Below, piece by piece: positions 7,967 through 17,566 of a stretch of DNA of 45,860 nucleotides (position 1 is the stretch's first letter; each line of letters opens with the position of its first letter). Under the pieces are notes generated by a model. That model did no database searches. It saw nothing but the letters and a program-made list of their open reading frames with translations, and was not told where the DNA came from. Source of the stretch: Alphaproteobacteria bacterium (GTDB lineage: Bacteria; Pseudomonadota; Alphaproteobacteria; M2410); contig SBHG01000173.1 of the NCBI GenBank assembly GCA_006226305.1, positions 1-45,860 on the forward strand. The letters run 5' to 3'. Both the position numbers and the translations under genes were made by a program.

Positions 7967-9604
7967 ATGCATCTGAAATTCCGGCATATTGCCGCCGCAG
8001 CCGCCTTGCTCACTGCCGCAGCCTGCGATCGCAAGAGCGAGCAAACAGGCCCTGAACAGGCATCGTCATCTCAACCTTCAACAGAAATTGTCATTCCAGG
8101 CTCTGAGTTTCATGGCATCCACGGCCTGACATTTGGTGAAGATGGCATGATCTATGTCGGCTCCGTCGTCGGCATGTCCATTTACCGGGTCGACCCGGAC
8201 ACAGGTGCCGTGGAACTTTTCGAAGGCCCGCCGCAGGGTCAGGCAGATGATCTCGAGTTTAACGCCGACGGCGCCTTGGCCTGGACGTCATTTACCCTTG
8301 GACAGCTTCACATGCGCGACCCGGATGGCACGGTGCGCGTCCTGGCCGACAATCTTTATGGCATCAATTCGCTTGCCTTCAATGCACAGGGACGGCTTTT
8401 TGCCACCCAGGTCTTCCTCGGCGATGCTCTTTATGAATTTGACCCTGCCGGCGAAAACCCACCCCGCAAAATTATCGAAGGCATGGGCGGCCTCAACGGC
8501 TTCGACTTCGGTCCGGACGGCAAGCTCTATGGTCCCCTTTGGTTTAAGGGGCAAATTGTCCGTGTGGATGTGGAAACCGGCGCGCTGGAAGTCATTGTCG
8601 AGGGCCTGAATGTGCCGGCCGCGGCAAATTTCGATTCCCACGGCAACCTCTATACAATCGACAACGAGACCGGCGAGATCTTTGAGATCGACATCGAAAA
8701 CAAATCCGCCACCCGCGTCGCAACAGCGCCTACCAATTTGGACAATCTCGCCTTCGATGAAGATGACAAACTCTTTGTCACGAACATGTCCGACAATGGC
8801 ATCTATGAGGTCAATACCAACACAGGCGAAATTCGCCTCGTCGTTGCCGGACCGCTCACGACACCTGGCGGCCTGTCCTACGACAATGGCCAGATTTACG
8901 TAGCCGACACCTTCTCGCTGTCGAAAGTTGACCCTATGGGCGGCGATGTCTCGGACCTCTCCCGGGTTATCTCTGATCACGAATACCCAACGGAAGTCGA
9001 TGCCTCCGGCGCGCATATCATGACCACTTCCTTTAACGCCGGCTTTGTTCAGGCCTATGACAAGCAGAGCGAACGAAGGGTCAGCCGCTGGACAGGCTTT
9101 AACGGACCGACGGGGGTTTTGGAGCTGCAAGATGGATCCGTCCTGGTCGCCGAGGTCGGGTCAGGTCAGCTTATCCGCGTCAGTGGTGAAAATGGCGAGA
9201 CACGGGAAGTCGTCGCCGCTGAGCTGGAGGGCATTACCGACATTGCCCGGTTTAAAGAAAACAAAGTTGTCGTAACTACCTATGTGCCGGGGGATGTCGT
9301 CGTTGTCGACCTGACAACCGGCGAGAAGATCACAATTGCCTCCGGGCTTAGCGGCCCGGAAGGAATTGCCGTAGAGCCAGGTCACAACATCCTTGTCGTC
9401 GAAGTTGGCAAGCGGCGCCTGATTCGCATTAACCCACTTTCTGACCAGATCACGGAAGTTGTTGGCGACTTGCCCATTGGCCTGCCCGGTTATCCGCTGG
9501 CGCCGCCGAGCTACATCATGTCCGGCGTCACGGTGTCGCCAGAAGGCGAAATCTTCCTGGCGTCTGACATCGACAATTCGATACTAAAAGTGGTCGGAAA
9601 CTAA
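7967..9604 (+). CDS. Beta-propeller lipoprotein (SMP-30/NHL-like repeats)
   Basis: A 545-residue predicted lipoprotein. It has a short signal peptide with lipobox LTAAAC (Cys at about residue 20), then a low-complexity linker (about residues 21-40) and a long run of repeats of the type GLTFGEDGMIYVG, LAFNAQGRLFATQ, FDFGPDGKLYGPL and GIAVEPGHNILVVE. These are the recurring blades of a six- to twelve-blade propeller, probably two propellers in tandem given the length. Proteins with this fold include gluconolactonases and vWD/NHL binding proteins; I see no clear catalytic signature, so the function is open. Its TAA stop shares CTAA with the stop of murI on the other strand. Confidence 0.75.
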   Translation: MHLKFRHIAAAAALLTAAACDRKSEQTGPEQASSSQPSTEIVIPGSEFHGIHGLTFGEDGMIYVGSVVGMSIYRVDPDTGAVELFEGPPQGQADDLEFNADGALAWTSFTLGQLHMRDPDGTVRVLADNLYGINSLAFNAQGRLFATQVFLGDALYEFDPAGENPPRKIIEGMGGLNGFDFGPDGKLYGPLWFKGQIVRVDVETGALEVIVEGLNVPAAANFDSHGNLYTIDNETGEIFEIDIENKSATRVATAPTNLDNLAFDEDDKLFVTNMSDNGIYEVNTNTGEIRLVVAGPLTTPGGLSYDNGQIYVADTFSLSKVDPMGGDVSDLSRVISDHEYPTEVDASGAHIMTTSFNAGFVQAYDKQSERRVSRWTGFNGPTGVLELQDGSVLVAEVGSGQLIRVSGENGETREVVAAELEGITDIARFKENKVVVTTYVPGDVVVVDLTTGEKITIASGLSGPEGIAVEPGHNILVVEVGKRRLIRINPLSDQITEVVGDLPIGLPGYPLAPPSYIMSGVTVSPEGEIFLASDIDNSILKVVGN

Positions 9605-10398
9605 AAGTCTATCAGCTGCGGATTCGTAAATCCCGCCGCTTGAAAGGATCGGAGCAACGACGGCGTAATCTCGCTCGCCGTCAAAAGCAATTGATCGGAC
9701 ACCGCCACCCGTCCCGCTGGAGGCTCATTGTCACTCAGAACCTTTTTGGTTTGCCGGGCAATCGCGGCACCGGAATCGACCCATTGTATGGGCCGGTCAA
9801 CCGCCTTGCGAAGCTCATCCCTGAGCAAGGGAAAATGGGTGCAAGCCAACACCACCGTATCAATCTGCTCGCCACGGGGCTGACAAAACAGCCCCCGAAC
9901 CGCATCTTGAACGTCTTCAACATCAAGCACGCCGTCACTCATTTTGCGCTCGGCAAGCTCCACCAGCTCCGCCGAGCCATGGCGCAAAACTTCGCAGTCT
10001 CCAGCAAATTTCAGGATTAGGTCGTCTGTATAAGGCCGGCGCACGGTCCCCGGTGTCCCCAGCAATCCAACCACCCGGCTGTGACTGACCCCGCAGGCAG
10101 GCTTAATGGCGGGCACGGTGCCGACTACGGGCACATCTACCGCCACTCGAATTTCATCAAGGGCAATCGTGCTGGCCGTATTGCAGGCCACCACCACCGC
10201 ATCAAATTCATGAGCAACCACCGCCGCACGAATAAGCTGCGGCAATCGCTCGATCAGCGCCGCATCTTCCTTGATGCCATAGGGGAAAAAGCCGTTGTCC
10301 GCCAGATACCCGAAAGAAGTGGCACATTTCTGTGCGCGTAGTTCTTTCAGAACACTCAGGCCACCCACACCGGAGTCAAAAACCAGCACTCGAGCCAT
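9601..10398 (-). CDS. murI: Glutamate racemase
   Basis: MurI interconverts L- and D-glutamate for peptidoglycan in the cytoplasm. The 265-residue protein has the two catalytic cysteine regions, VVACNTAST (about residues 69-77) and VLACTHFPLL (about 178-187), and the N-terminal FDSGVGGLSVLKEL loop. Length is normal. It lies 33 bases downstream of the VOC gene on the same strand and could be read from the same transcript, but its role is unrelated. Confidence 0.95.
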   Translation of the reverse strand: MARVLVFDSGVGGLSVLKELRAQKCATSFGYLADNGFFPYGIKEDAALIERLPQLIRAAVVAHEFDAVVVACNTASTIALDEIRVAVDVPVVGTVPAIKPACGVSHSRVVGLLGTPGTVRRPYTDDLILKFAGDCEVLRHGSAELVELAERKMSDGVLDVEDVQDAVRGLFCQPRGEQIDTVVLACTHFPLLRDELRKAVDRPIQWVDSGAAIARQTKKVLSDNEPPAGRVAVSDQLLLTASEITPSLLRSFQAAGFTNPQLIDF

Positions 10399-10431
10399 CT
10401 ATTTAGTCAGATCCTCTTTAGGTTGCGCCAA

Positions 10432-11298
10432 TCAGGCCTCTGTCAGGGGCGGGTCTACCGCCTCCGGGCGTCCAGACCAGCTCCACCCGACCGTGGACCT
10501 TGAAACGCCTAAGAGTAACCCATGAAGATCACCAGGATGTGACCAAAAATTGTCTTTTTCTGTCTCCATCGAAGGTCCGCGCGGGGTGCACCGGGCACCA
10601 GCGCCCAAAAACCGGTCCACAAGCCCTTCAAAATCATGGGACTCGCAGTAGCACATATTGAGCGAATCCCCGTGTTTGGCCACATAACGCGCCATGGGAA
10701 CATCCGCCTTGACCACCTGGCTAAGCTCTATCCGGTCAAGCCGGTTGGGCGGATCAAACAGTGTGAGTGTCCCTTCATAGCCCCAGCGTTCACTGGCAAT
10801 CCCGTGAAACCGCTGCGCCTCAAGGCGAAACAATCCGGCAAAGTGCGCCGCCGCCTGCCGCCAGTCTGATTTCAGCGTATTGGTAAACTCATAAAGAAAA
10901 CTAACCGGCCCGACCCGGCGGCGCGGCGCACTTGGGCTGATCACAAGCGGCACCCCGAAGTGGTCTTTCCCGTCGAGGTAAAACTGCGCGCCATCTTCAT
11001 GCACCGCAAACCCCAAGCCTCCGATATGGGCTTTAAGCGCCGCCATATCATGGGTTGAGATCCCCCCGCGCATTAGACCCTCCCCGCGCTTGCCCAGAAA
11101 ATCCTGAGTGAGGCCCGCGCCATCAGCTTCACAAAGCTCAAGCTCGCTTTCGCCCATAGCCAATATCGTTCGCCGCGCGCCTAAAAAGGCGCTGGTGTCC
11201 TGCCGCGCCACTTCTGTACCCAGCAGCCGATTGAAAGTCTCTGCCGCCTTTTCAGCGGAGTGAACCGCCAATTGCACCCGATCAATACGGTCCATCAT
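10432..11298 (-). CDS. VOC (glyoxalase/bleomycin-resistance fold) family protein
   Basis: A 288-residue protein with two vicinal-oxygen-chelate modules. The first starts at IDRVQLAVHSAEKAAETFNRLLGTE (residues 4-28), and the second starts near GPVSFLYEFTN (about residue 129) and ends at HPGDLHGLLLGV. Dioxygenases, glyoxalases and epimerases share this fold, and the metal ligands cannot be fixed by eye, so the reaction is unknown. Its ATG overlaps the stop of the DUF3089 gene (ATGA), tying it to the acyl-CoA catabolic run upstream. Confidence 0.75.
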   Translation of the reverse strand: MMDRIDRVQLAVHSAEKAAETFNRLLGTEVARQDTSAFLGARRTILAMGESELELCEADGAGLTQDFLGKRGEGLMRGGISTHDMAALKAHIGGLGFAVHEDGAQFYLDGKDHFGVPLVISPSAPRRRVGPVSFLYEFTNTLKSDWRQAAAHFAGLFRLEAQRFHGIASERWGYEGTLTLFDPPNRLDRIELSQVVKADVPMARYVAKHGDSLNMCYCESHDFEGLVDRFLGAGARCTPRGPSMETEKDNFWSHPGDLHGLLLGVSRSTVGWSWSGRPEAVDPPLTEA

Positions 11299-12437
11299 GC
11301 CATACCCTCCAAAAATCGCTTCACCCGCCGCTCCACATTCTCGCGGATATTCATATAGAACAGGCTGTAATCGAAATTATGCAAACTGCCGCCGGGCCCC
11401 GCGATTGCCGACAAGCGCTCCGGCTTGTTGGAAGCGGCAATAAGCTGGCCCTCCACATTGCGGGTAGACACGTTGAAATCTTCCAGGATCTGGATATCGT
11501 AGGTATCGACGCCCATGGGTACCCCATCATAGAAAATCGACATATCGATGTTCTTGGATTTAACGCGCAAAACTCCTTTGTGCAGATCAGCGGGCGCCGC
11601 CTCTGTTCCTCTTTTCCAAAGCAGGGGATTAATCGCCACTTTTTCCTTGCCGAGCGAGGCCTCCCAGCCCTCGGGGTAATAATGGCCCACCGCCATATCC
11701 GCGACCATGTTTTCAAACCCTGCCTGGATCGTATCCCAGGTCACCACGGTCCGCAGGTCATCTGCATGTTCACTCATTTTGATTTGAGAAAGTGTGCGCT
11801 CAAATTTGTCAGTGGGGATACGTTGGCCGATGACATAGCCTGAAACAAACCTGTCAAAGAGCTCACTCCCGTCGATTTTTTCTTCAAGTAAACGGATGCC
11901 ATGATTAGACCCCTGGCTGTGCCCAGCTATGACGAAAGGTCGCCCCTTGTTGTCATGCTCTATGTAGTGCTCAAAAGCGCGCACCACATCTTCATAGGCA
12001 AACTCAAGCGCCCGGCGCCCGTTCAGCCCCCGATCGAGAAAGGAAAAGAGGGTAGCCTGGCGATAACGCGGCGCATATATGCGCGTGCATCCGTTAAACA
12101 CCGTTGCTTGCGCGGGAATGACCAGTTCATCCACCCATTCGTTGGCACGCGCGTCGCCAAGATCCGCATTCCAGTTGTGTTTACCGAAGAAGGTCGTTGG
12201 ATGAATGAAAAAGCAGTCGACCTGGGCCTTGTCTTGCCCATCGCGGCAATCACGATTGCTCGGCACCATGGTGGATTTCGCCTCAAATCCTGGCCGGACC
12301 GCCCAACTGGCCGGATCTGAGTAATCCGGCGCCGATGGCGCCAGCGCCGCATCGAACTCATGGGTCGGCATAATCTTGGACAAGAGCGCGCGAAAACCTT
12401 CCTCGCGCGCATTTCTGGGTGGTTGGGTCTCATTCAT
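11295..12437 (-). CDS. DUF3089 alpha/beta-hydrolase-like protein
   Basis: A 380-residue protein whose centre carries the nucleophile elbow VIAGHSQGSNHGIRLL (GHSQG). Upstream, DCFFIHPTTFFGKHNWNADL and the ALEFAYEDVVRAFEHYI segment match DUF3089, a family of esterase-like hydrolases. There is no signal peptide, so it is probably cytoplasmic. The start ATG at 12437 has a strong site, GGGAGG, ten bases upstream. Its position between acyl-CoA genes suggests hydrolysis of an ester or lactone in the same pathway; this is inferred from context only. Confidence 0.8.
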   Translation of the reverse strand: MNETQPPRNAREEGFRALLSKIMPTHEFDAALAPSAPDYSDPASWAVRPGFEAKSTMVPSNRDCRDGQDKAQVDCFFIHPTTFFGKHNWNADLGDARANEWVDELVIPAQATVFNGCTRIYAPRYRQATLFSFLDRGLNGRRALEFAYEDVVRAFEHYIEHDNKGRPFVIAGHSQGSNHGIRLLEEKIDGSELFDRFVSGYVIGQRIPTDKFERTLSQIKMSEHADDLRTVVTWDTIQAGFENMVADMAVGHYYPEGWEASLGKEKVAINPLLWKRGTEAAPADLHKGVLRVKSKNIDMSIFYDGVPMGVDTYDIQILEDFNVSTRNVEGQLIAASNKPERLSAIAGPGGSLHNFDYSLFYMNIRENVERRVKRFLEGMA

Positions 12438-12529
12438 TGCTTAAGTTCCTCCCGGCGCCGAATGATTTTTATCTTTTGCAAAACTATAGACCCCCCTGAA
12501 ACCTCTGCCAACCGATGCGGTGGTTTAAG

Positions 12530-13360
12530 TTAGATCTCAGCCTTAGCCATCATGATTTCATGACCTTCAGCGCTTTCGATCCAGAACTGACCCCCATGTT
12601 CTGCGCGCAGGCCCTTAAGCAGATAGGCCTCGTTCACAAAGAGGGGTTGAACCGCCCGAAAGGAAAAGGATTTCAGAGGACTTCCCAGGGACCGCCCGGC
12701 GAATCCGGCAAGCTGGGTTGCCATCAAGGGCCCATGCACCACAAGCCCTGGATAACCCTCCACATCGCGCACATAGGCAAGATCATGATGAATACGATGC
12801 GCATTGAAAGTCACAGCGGAATAGCGAAAGAGCAAGACCTCATCGGCCATGCAGGCTTCCTGCCAGTCCGCGTTCCTTGGATCGGTTTTGCGCCGACCGA
12901 CAAAGCCGCCCGTCGGCGCTTCCCGGTAAACAATGTCCTGCCGCTCGCGCAGACACGCCTGCCCGTCCTGCAAATAGACATGTCCCACGGACACAAAAAC
13001 GAGGGGGCCACTCTTACCTTCCTTGGTCGTCACCCCCTCGATCGTTGAAAGGCGCGTCGCCGACCCGCCCAACCGCAAGGGCAGGTCTATTGTCATCTCG
13101 CCAGCCGCCCACATGCGCCTGGGTAAAGGTACCGGTGGCAAAAAGCCCCCACGCTTGGGATGACCATCCACATCCAGGTCGTGCGCCGACACCACCGGAT
13201 TGAAATAAATCCATTGCCACCCGGGCGGCAATAAAGCACCCGCCTCAATTGTCAGATCAAGATCAAACGTTGCTGCCAACCGCCGGGCCTGTTCAACCTG
13301 CAGAGCATCTTCAACCTCTTGCGTCCGGCCAATCCAGTCCTCCAGAGATTTCCCGCTCAT
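12530..13360 (-). CDS. FAS1-like dehydratase / MaoC-type hotdog (mesaconyl-C4-CoA hydratase-like)
   Basis: A 276-residue hotdog-fold protein. The N-terminal half (WIGRTQEVEDAL, LPPGWQWIYFNP, FLPPVPLPRRMWAAGEMTI) matches the FAS1-like dehydratase domain shared by HTD2 and mesaconyl-C4-CoA hydratase. The C-terminal half contains FNAHRIHHDLAYVRDVEGYPGLVVHGPLMA, the hydratase-2-like active-site region with the catalytic His. It should hydrate an enoyl-CoA or dehydrate a hydroxyacyl-CoA. It starts 9 bases after the acyl-CoA dehydrogenase gene, consistent with consecutive beta-oxidation-like steps. Confidence 0.82.
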   Translation of the reverse strand: MSGKSLEDWIGRTQEVEDALQVEQARRLAATFDLDLTIEAGALLPPGWQWIYFNPVVSAHDLDVDGHPKRGGFLPPVPLPRRMWAAGEMTIDLPLRLGGSATRLSTIEGVTTKEGKSGPLVFVSVGHVYLQDGQACLRERQDIVYREAPTGGFVGRRKTDPRNADWQEACMADEVLLFRYSAVTFNAHRIHHDLAYVRDVEGYPGLVVHGPLMATQLAGFAGRSLGSPLKSFSFRAVQPLFVNEAYLLKGLRAEHGGQFWIESAEGHEIMMAKAEI

Positions 13361-13369
13361 ATGATGCTC

Positions 13370-14527
13370 TTAAAATGACTTCGGCAGTCCCAGAATATGG
13401 GTCGCCACATGAGACAGGATAAGGTTGGTCGAAATCGGCGCCACCTGGTAGAGCCGGGTCTCGCGAAATTTGCGCTCAATGTCATAGTCTTCCGCAAAAC
13501 CTGCCCCGCCGTAGGTTTGCAGGGCCGTATCCCCGGCAGCCCAGGAGGCCTCGGACGCCAGGAGCTTGGCCATATTGGCCTCGCTGCCACAAGGCTTACC
13601 ACCTTCAAAGAGCGCCGCTGCCTCGCGTACCATAAGCGCCGCCGCGCGCATCTGGGTATAGGCCCGGGCCAAAGGAAACTGGATGCCTTGGTTCTGACCG
13701 ATCGCGCGCCCGAAAACTTCCCGCTCTCCGGCATATTGGCTCGCCTTGTCAATAAACCAGCGCGCATCGCCTATACATTCAGCAGCGATCAAAATGCGCT
13801 CCGCATTCATGCCATCGAGAATATAACGAAATCCCTTGCCCTCCTCTCCGATCAACGCAGAGGCCGGGATCGGCACATTGTCGAACGTTATCTGCGTTGT
13901 GGAATGGTTCATCATGGTGCGCAGCGGTGTGATGTGCATGCCCTGAGATCTCGCCTTCGCCATATCCACCAAGAAAACCGAAAGCCCGTCGCTGGGCTTC
14001 ACACCCTCCTCGCGCGGTGTTGTGCGTGCCAGAAGCACCATGAGATCGGAATATTCCGCCCGAGAAATGAAGACCTTGGAGCCGCGAATGACATAGCCAT
14101 CGCCCTCTTTGTCGGCACGCGTTTGAATGCGGGTCGTGTCGGTGCCGCTGGCCGCTTCTGTCACGCCAAAGGCCTGAAGCCGAAGCTCGCCGGAAGCAAC
14201 CTTGGGCAAAAAGGCGGCTTTCTGTTCCGGACTGCCATGTTTGAGAAGCGTCCCCATGGTATACATTTGCGCATGGGCCGCGGCGCCATTGCCACCGCTT
14301 CCGTGAATTTCCTCCAAAATCGCGGCGGCCGCCCCAAGGCCAAGCCCGGACCCGCCATATTCTTCCGGGATGAGAACCGACAGAAACCCGCCCTCCGACA
14401 GGGCATCGACAAATTCGCTGGGATAGTTTCGGGCCCGGTCACGCTCACGCCAATAGGCGCCGTCAAACCGGGAGCATAGTTTGGCCACCGAGGCCCTTAT
14501 CTCAGCGTGATCTTCCAGAAAGCTCAT
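13370..14527 (-). CDS. Acyl-CoA dehydrogenase family protein
   Basis: A flavoprotein of about 385 residues starting MSFLEDHAEIRASV. A longer frame to 14755 overlaps the kinase gene and has no family-like residues, so I use the ATG at 14527. QAFGVTEAASGTDTTRI and YVIRGSKVFISRAEYSDLMVLLART are the standard middle domain, and QTYGGAGFAEDYDIERKFRETR is the C-terminal helix bundle. The usual catalytic glutamate (in an EGT motif) aligns with a proline here (YQVAPIST). A glutamate in MNAERILIAAE lies where isovaleryl- and long-chain acyl-CoA dehydrogenases have theirs, so it may use that alternative base. The substrate is unknown, probably a branched or long acyl-CoA. Confidence 0.88.
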   Translation of the reverse strand: MSFLEDHAEIRASVAKLCSRFDGAYWRERDRARNYPSEFVDALSEGGFLSVLIPEEYGGSGLGLGAAAAILEEIHGSGGNGAAAHAQMYTMGTLLKHGSPEQKAAFLPKVASGELRLQAFGVTEAASGTDTTRIQTRADKEGDGYVIRGSKVFISRAEYSDLMVLLARTTPREEGVKPSDGLSVFLVDMAKARSQGMHITPLRTMMNHSTTQITFDNVPIPASALIGEEGKGFRYILDGMNAERILIAAECIGDARWFIDKASQYAGEREVFGRAIGQNQGIQFPLARAYTQMRAAALMVREAAALFEGGKPCGSEANMAKLLASEASWAAGDTALQTYGGAGFAEDYDIERKFRETRLYQVAPISTNLILSHVATHILGLPKSF

Positions 14528-14591
14528 GTGGCGGAGTGTTACGCGCCGCCGCCCCCTTTTCAAGGGCTCATTGTCTGGAAAGCTTCTCGGT

Positions 14592-16514
14592 TTAAGAAGC
14601 TGTTGGACCCCCGCGCTGGGAGCGCGGCGCATGGCGTGCATCCGGCGCGGCATATCGACGGATAAGACTAAATATCTGTTCTTTGCTAACCGGCTTCGGC
14701 AGATAGTCGTCCATTCCAATCTTGATATATTCCGCGCGGTCCTCGGACACCGCATGCGCGGTCATGGCAATGATTGGCGTCTGAAACTGAACACCTGGCA
14801 ACTCGCGAATGGCTTTCGTGGCCTCAATCCCATCCATGACGGGCATTTGGATATCCATAAAGATCATGTCGTAGAAATCATTCTGGATCGCTCGAACCGC
14901 CAATTCGCCGTTTTCCACGAATTTAAAACGCACCTTGGTGCCTTTCAGAAGCGAAGTCAGAATGATCCTGTTCACACGATTGTCTTCCGCTATCAGGATC
15001 GTCGCCTGCGGCAGGTCTTCCGGCGATAACTTTTTGGCGGGAACAAAACTCTCGACCGCCTGACCGGGGTCCGTTGTCCGGCAATTGGTCGTAAACCAGA
15101 AGGTACTGCCAAGCCCGGGCAGGCTTTCGACACCGATCTCTCCGCCCATCAGCTCCGCCAATTGTTTGCAAATCGCAAGCCCAAGGCCCGTGCCCCCAAA
15201 TCGCCGACTGATCGAATTGTCAGCCTGTGAGAATTGCTCGAACAGATGGGCCTGCGCCCCTTCCACAATTCCAATGCCCGTATCGGTTACCCGACAATCG
15301 AGCACCACGTCACCTTCACAGGCCATCGCATCAAGACTTAAGGTAACCGAGCCCTTCTCGGTGAACTTGATCGCGTTGCCGACCAGGTTGAGAATGATTT
15401 GTCGCAATCGCATTTCATCGCCAATGAGCATTTGCGGAACGTGATCGGAAATTTTGACAACCGTTTCCAGGCCTTTTTGCCGCGCCTCGTTCTCAAACAA
15501 TCGCATCGCCTGATTGACAAGGTCCTGCGGTGAAAAGATATCCTCGTCCAGCTCGACTTTGCCGGCATCAAGGCGCGTAAAGTCAAGAATATCATTGATG
15601 ATGGTCATCAAAGAGTCCCCGGACTGGGAAATCACATCGAGATATTCGCGTTGCTTATTCGTTATCTCGGTATCCTTCAAAACCGATGCCATACCCAGAA
15701 TACCGTTCATCGGTGTCCGAATCTCATGGCTCATCATCGCCAGAAAGCTGGACTTTGCATTGTTGGCATGTTCGGCTTCCGACCGCGCCGCTTCTGCTGC
15801 CTGAATGCTTTTTTCAAGAGACAGGGTCTTTTCGCAAAGCGAGTCTGCCATGTCTTCAATTTCAAGCCGATGGCGAATGGCCTCGGTTATGGACGCATTA
15901 TAAACAAAGGAAAAACGGCACATGAACCCGGAGAACAAAAGGGCGGCGGCGCCAATGACAATATCGGCGCGCGTGCCCCCCAGGAAATAGACACTCGAAA
16001 ACGGCACCACGGCTGTTGCAATAAAGGCAACAGCGGCGGGCACATAAGCTGACGACGATGCCGACGAGCCTGCAAGCATGCCGGTCGCCACGACCACCAG
16101 AATGTTAAAAGATGTGGTGCCAAACTGATCAAGGAACACAAAGGCCAGAGACCCCCACATAACTCCAAGCGAAAAACTGCCAAGGGTCACCCACCGCGCC
16201 GTTTTTCGAGTGGCATGCGCTTCCACATCAGCCAGAAAATATTCGCAGTGCCATTGCCGCGCGATAACCAGAACCATCAAAACACCGAACCAAGCGGTTA
16301 AGCGGACTTCAAGCCCCGGCTGCCACAGACCAATGACAATCACCAGACCACAAAGGGCGTTGATCGGGTTTCCGGTTTTGGCGTTCTCAAACCACAGGCG
16401 CATCTTTTCACAGAACAAGCGAGCGCCACGGGCGTCATCAGCACCCGCCCGGCCATTGCGAAACAAGTCGCGCAGTCCGATGCCGCCATTGATATCCTGG
16501 GTTTCCACCAACAT
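14592..16514 (-). CDS. Hybrid sensor histidine kinase/response regulator
   Basis: About 640 residues. The order is: several membrane helices (about residues 50-205), a short coiled coil (about 215-255), HisKA with [16 protein letters not shown] (His about 263), HATPase with [15 protein letters not shown] and [10 protein letters not shown], and a C-terminal receiver with ILIAEDN and MDIQMP (phospho-Asp about 554). It lacks a separate PAS domain, so the membrane part is the likely sensor. I prefer the ATG at 16514 (AGGGGA upstream); a GTG at 16544 would add ten residues. No DNA-binding partner is adjacent. It is followed 64 bases later by the acyl-CoA dehydrogenase gene on the same strand. Confidence 0.9.
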   Translation of the reverse strand: MLVETQDINGGIGLRDLFRNGRAGADDARGARLFCEKMRLWFENAKTGNPINALCGLVIVIGLWQPGLEVRLTAWFGVLMVLVIARQWHCEYFLADVEAHATRKTARWVTLGSFSLGVMWGSLAFVFLDQFGTTSFNILVVVATGMLAGSSASSSAYVPAAVAFIATAVVPFSSVYFLGGTRADIVIGAAALLFSGFMCRFSFVYNASITEAIRHRLEIEDMADSLCEKTLSLEKSIQAAEAARSEAEHANNAKSSFLAMMSHEIRTPMNGILGMASVLKDTEITNKQREYLDVISQSGDSLMTIINDILDFTRLDAGKVELDEDIFSPQDLVNQAMRLFENEARQKGLETVVKISDHVPQMLIGDEMRLRQIILNLVGNAIKFTEKGSVTLSLDAMACEGDVVLDCRVTDTGIGIVEGAQAHLFEQFSQADNSISRRFGGTGLGLAICKQLAELMGGEIGVESLPGLGSTFWFTTNCRTTDPGQAVESFVPAKKLSPEDLPQATILIAEDNRVNRIILTSLLKGTKVRFKFVENGELAVRAIQNDFYDMIFMDIQMPVMDGIEATKAIRELPGVQFQTPIIAMTAHAVSEDRAEYIKIGMDDYLPKPVSKEQIFSLIRRYAAPDARHAPRSQRGGPTAS

Positions 16515-16732
16515 TGTTGTGTGCTTTCCCCTCGCCGATTTCACCCCGCCGGGCCTTCCATGAGGTCATGAAAGGCGCCGTTTACCTGACGCCCAATCTA
16601 GCCGACCCCTCTTAAAACATGCCTAAGAAGCCACCTCAGATTGTTTGTAAAAGTGCCAAAAACACTTCAAAATCAGGGAAATACCTTCTTTTTTGAGGTG
16701 TTATGGAATGTTGCCATCGAAAGGGCTCGGCC

Positions 16733-17560
16733 ATGGAACTCAAGACCATTGACTATGAACAGCGCGGCCGCGTGGCTCTCATTACCCTCGCCCGGCCACA
16801 CCGGATGAACGCCTGGACAGGCCGCATGCACACAGAATATCGCCATTGTCTGGAACAGGCAGAACAGGACGCCCGTATCGGCGCCATCGTCATCACCGGT
16901 AAGGGCAGAGCCTTCTGCGCCGGCGCCGATATGGCCGCCCTCGAAGGGCACGTCGAAAAAGGCGGGTATGATCCGGGCACGCCGGACCCCTTGGCCGAAC
17001 CGGGTTTCGGCGTCCGCCCGGAATTTGATGCCTCCTTTGCCTATCACTTCGGCCTGTCAAAGCCGGTCATCGCCGCCATCAATGGTGCCGCTGCCGGTGT
17101 CGGTCTGGTGCTTGCCTGTTTCGCCGACATTCGTTTTGCCGCCAAAGGCGCAAAATTCACCGCCGCTCATGGGCGCTTCAATTTTCCAGCTGAATTTGGA
17201 CTATCCTGGGTTTTGCCACGCCAAATAGGTCTGACAAGAGCGATGGACCTGCTTCTCACCAGCCGGATATTCTTAAGCGAGGAAGCCATGGAGATGGGTC
17301 TTCTCAACCGCCTCCTTGAAACGGAAGATGTGCTCCCCGAGGCCCTGGCCTATGCGCAAAGCCTGACAGAAAACATCGCCCCGGCTTCACTTCGGGAGAC
17401 CAAATGGCAGGTCTACACAGACCTTCACCGCGATGTGGCCAGCGCGGTCAATACCTCCGAGGAGCTGATCGAAAACCTGTCAACAGAGCCAGATTACAAA
17501 GAAGGGGTCAGGGCTTTCACGCAAAAGCAAAAACCCCATTGGCGTAAATATCAGTCCTGA
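16733..17560 (+). CDS. Enoyl-CoA hydratase/isomerase family protein
   Basis: About 275 residues of crotonase fold. GKGRAFCAGADMAAL and INGAAAGVGLVLACFADIRFAA are the two oxyanion-hole segments, and FNFPAEFGLSWVLPRQIG carries the usual active-site loop. The start at 16733 (AAGGG upstream) begins right at the conserved strand; the ATG at 16703 adds ten residues unlike the family. The glutamate positions of a bona fide hydratase are not clearly both present, so isomerase or another crotonase reaction is possible. It diverges from the kinase gene and converges with the SDR gene with 6 bases between. Confidence 0.87.
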   Translation: MELKTIDYEQRGRVALITLARPHRMNAWTGRMHTEYRHCLEQAEQDARIGAIVITGKGRAFCAGADMAALEGHVEKGGYDPGTPDPLAEPGFGVRPEFDASFAYHFGLSKPVIAAINGAAAGVGLVLACFADIRFAAKGAKFTAAHGRFNFPAEFGLSWVLPRQIGLTRAMDLLLTSRIFLSEEAMEMGLLNRLLETEDVLPEALAYAQSLTENIAPASLRETKWQVYTDLHRDVASAVNTSEELIENLSTEPDYKEGVRAFTQKQKPHWRKYQS

Positions 17561-17566
17561 GCCCAG

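Noticed and set aside
8288..9130. 280-codon open frame on the minus strand inside the beta-propeller gene
   Set aside because: It lies wholly antisense to a lipoprotein gene with a clear signal and repeats, and its translation shows no family pattern.
13397..14479. 360-codon open frame on the plus strand
   Set aside because: It is antisense to the acyl-CoA dehydrogenase gene; the dehydrogenase has unmistakable motifs, and the opposing translation has none.
13370..14755. Longer version of the acyl-CoA dehydrogenase starting at 14755
   Set aside because: The extra 76 codons overlap the end of the kinase gene in another frame and contain no family sequence; the family N-terminus begins at 14527.
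16632..16700. Distant inverted repeat CACCTCA / TGAGGTG between the kinase and enoyl-CoA hydratase genes
   Set aside because: The arms are seven bases and 55 apart, with a T-rich filler; by chance such pairs are expected in 160 bases, and no protein-binding pattern is evident.
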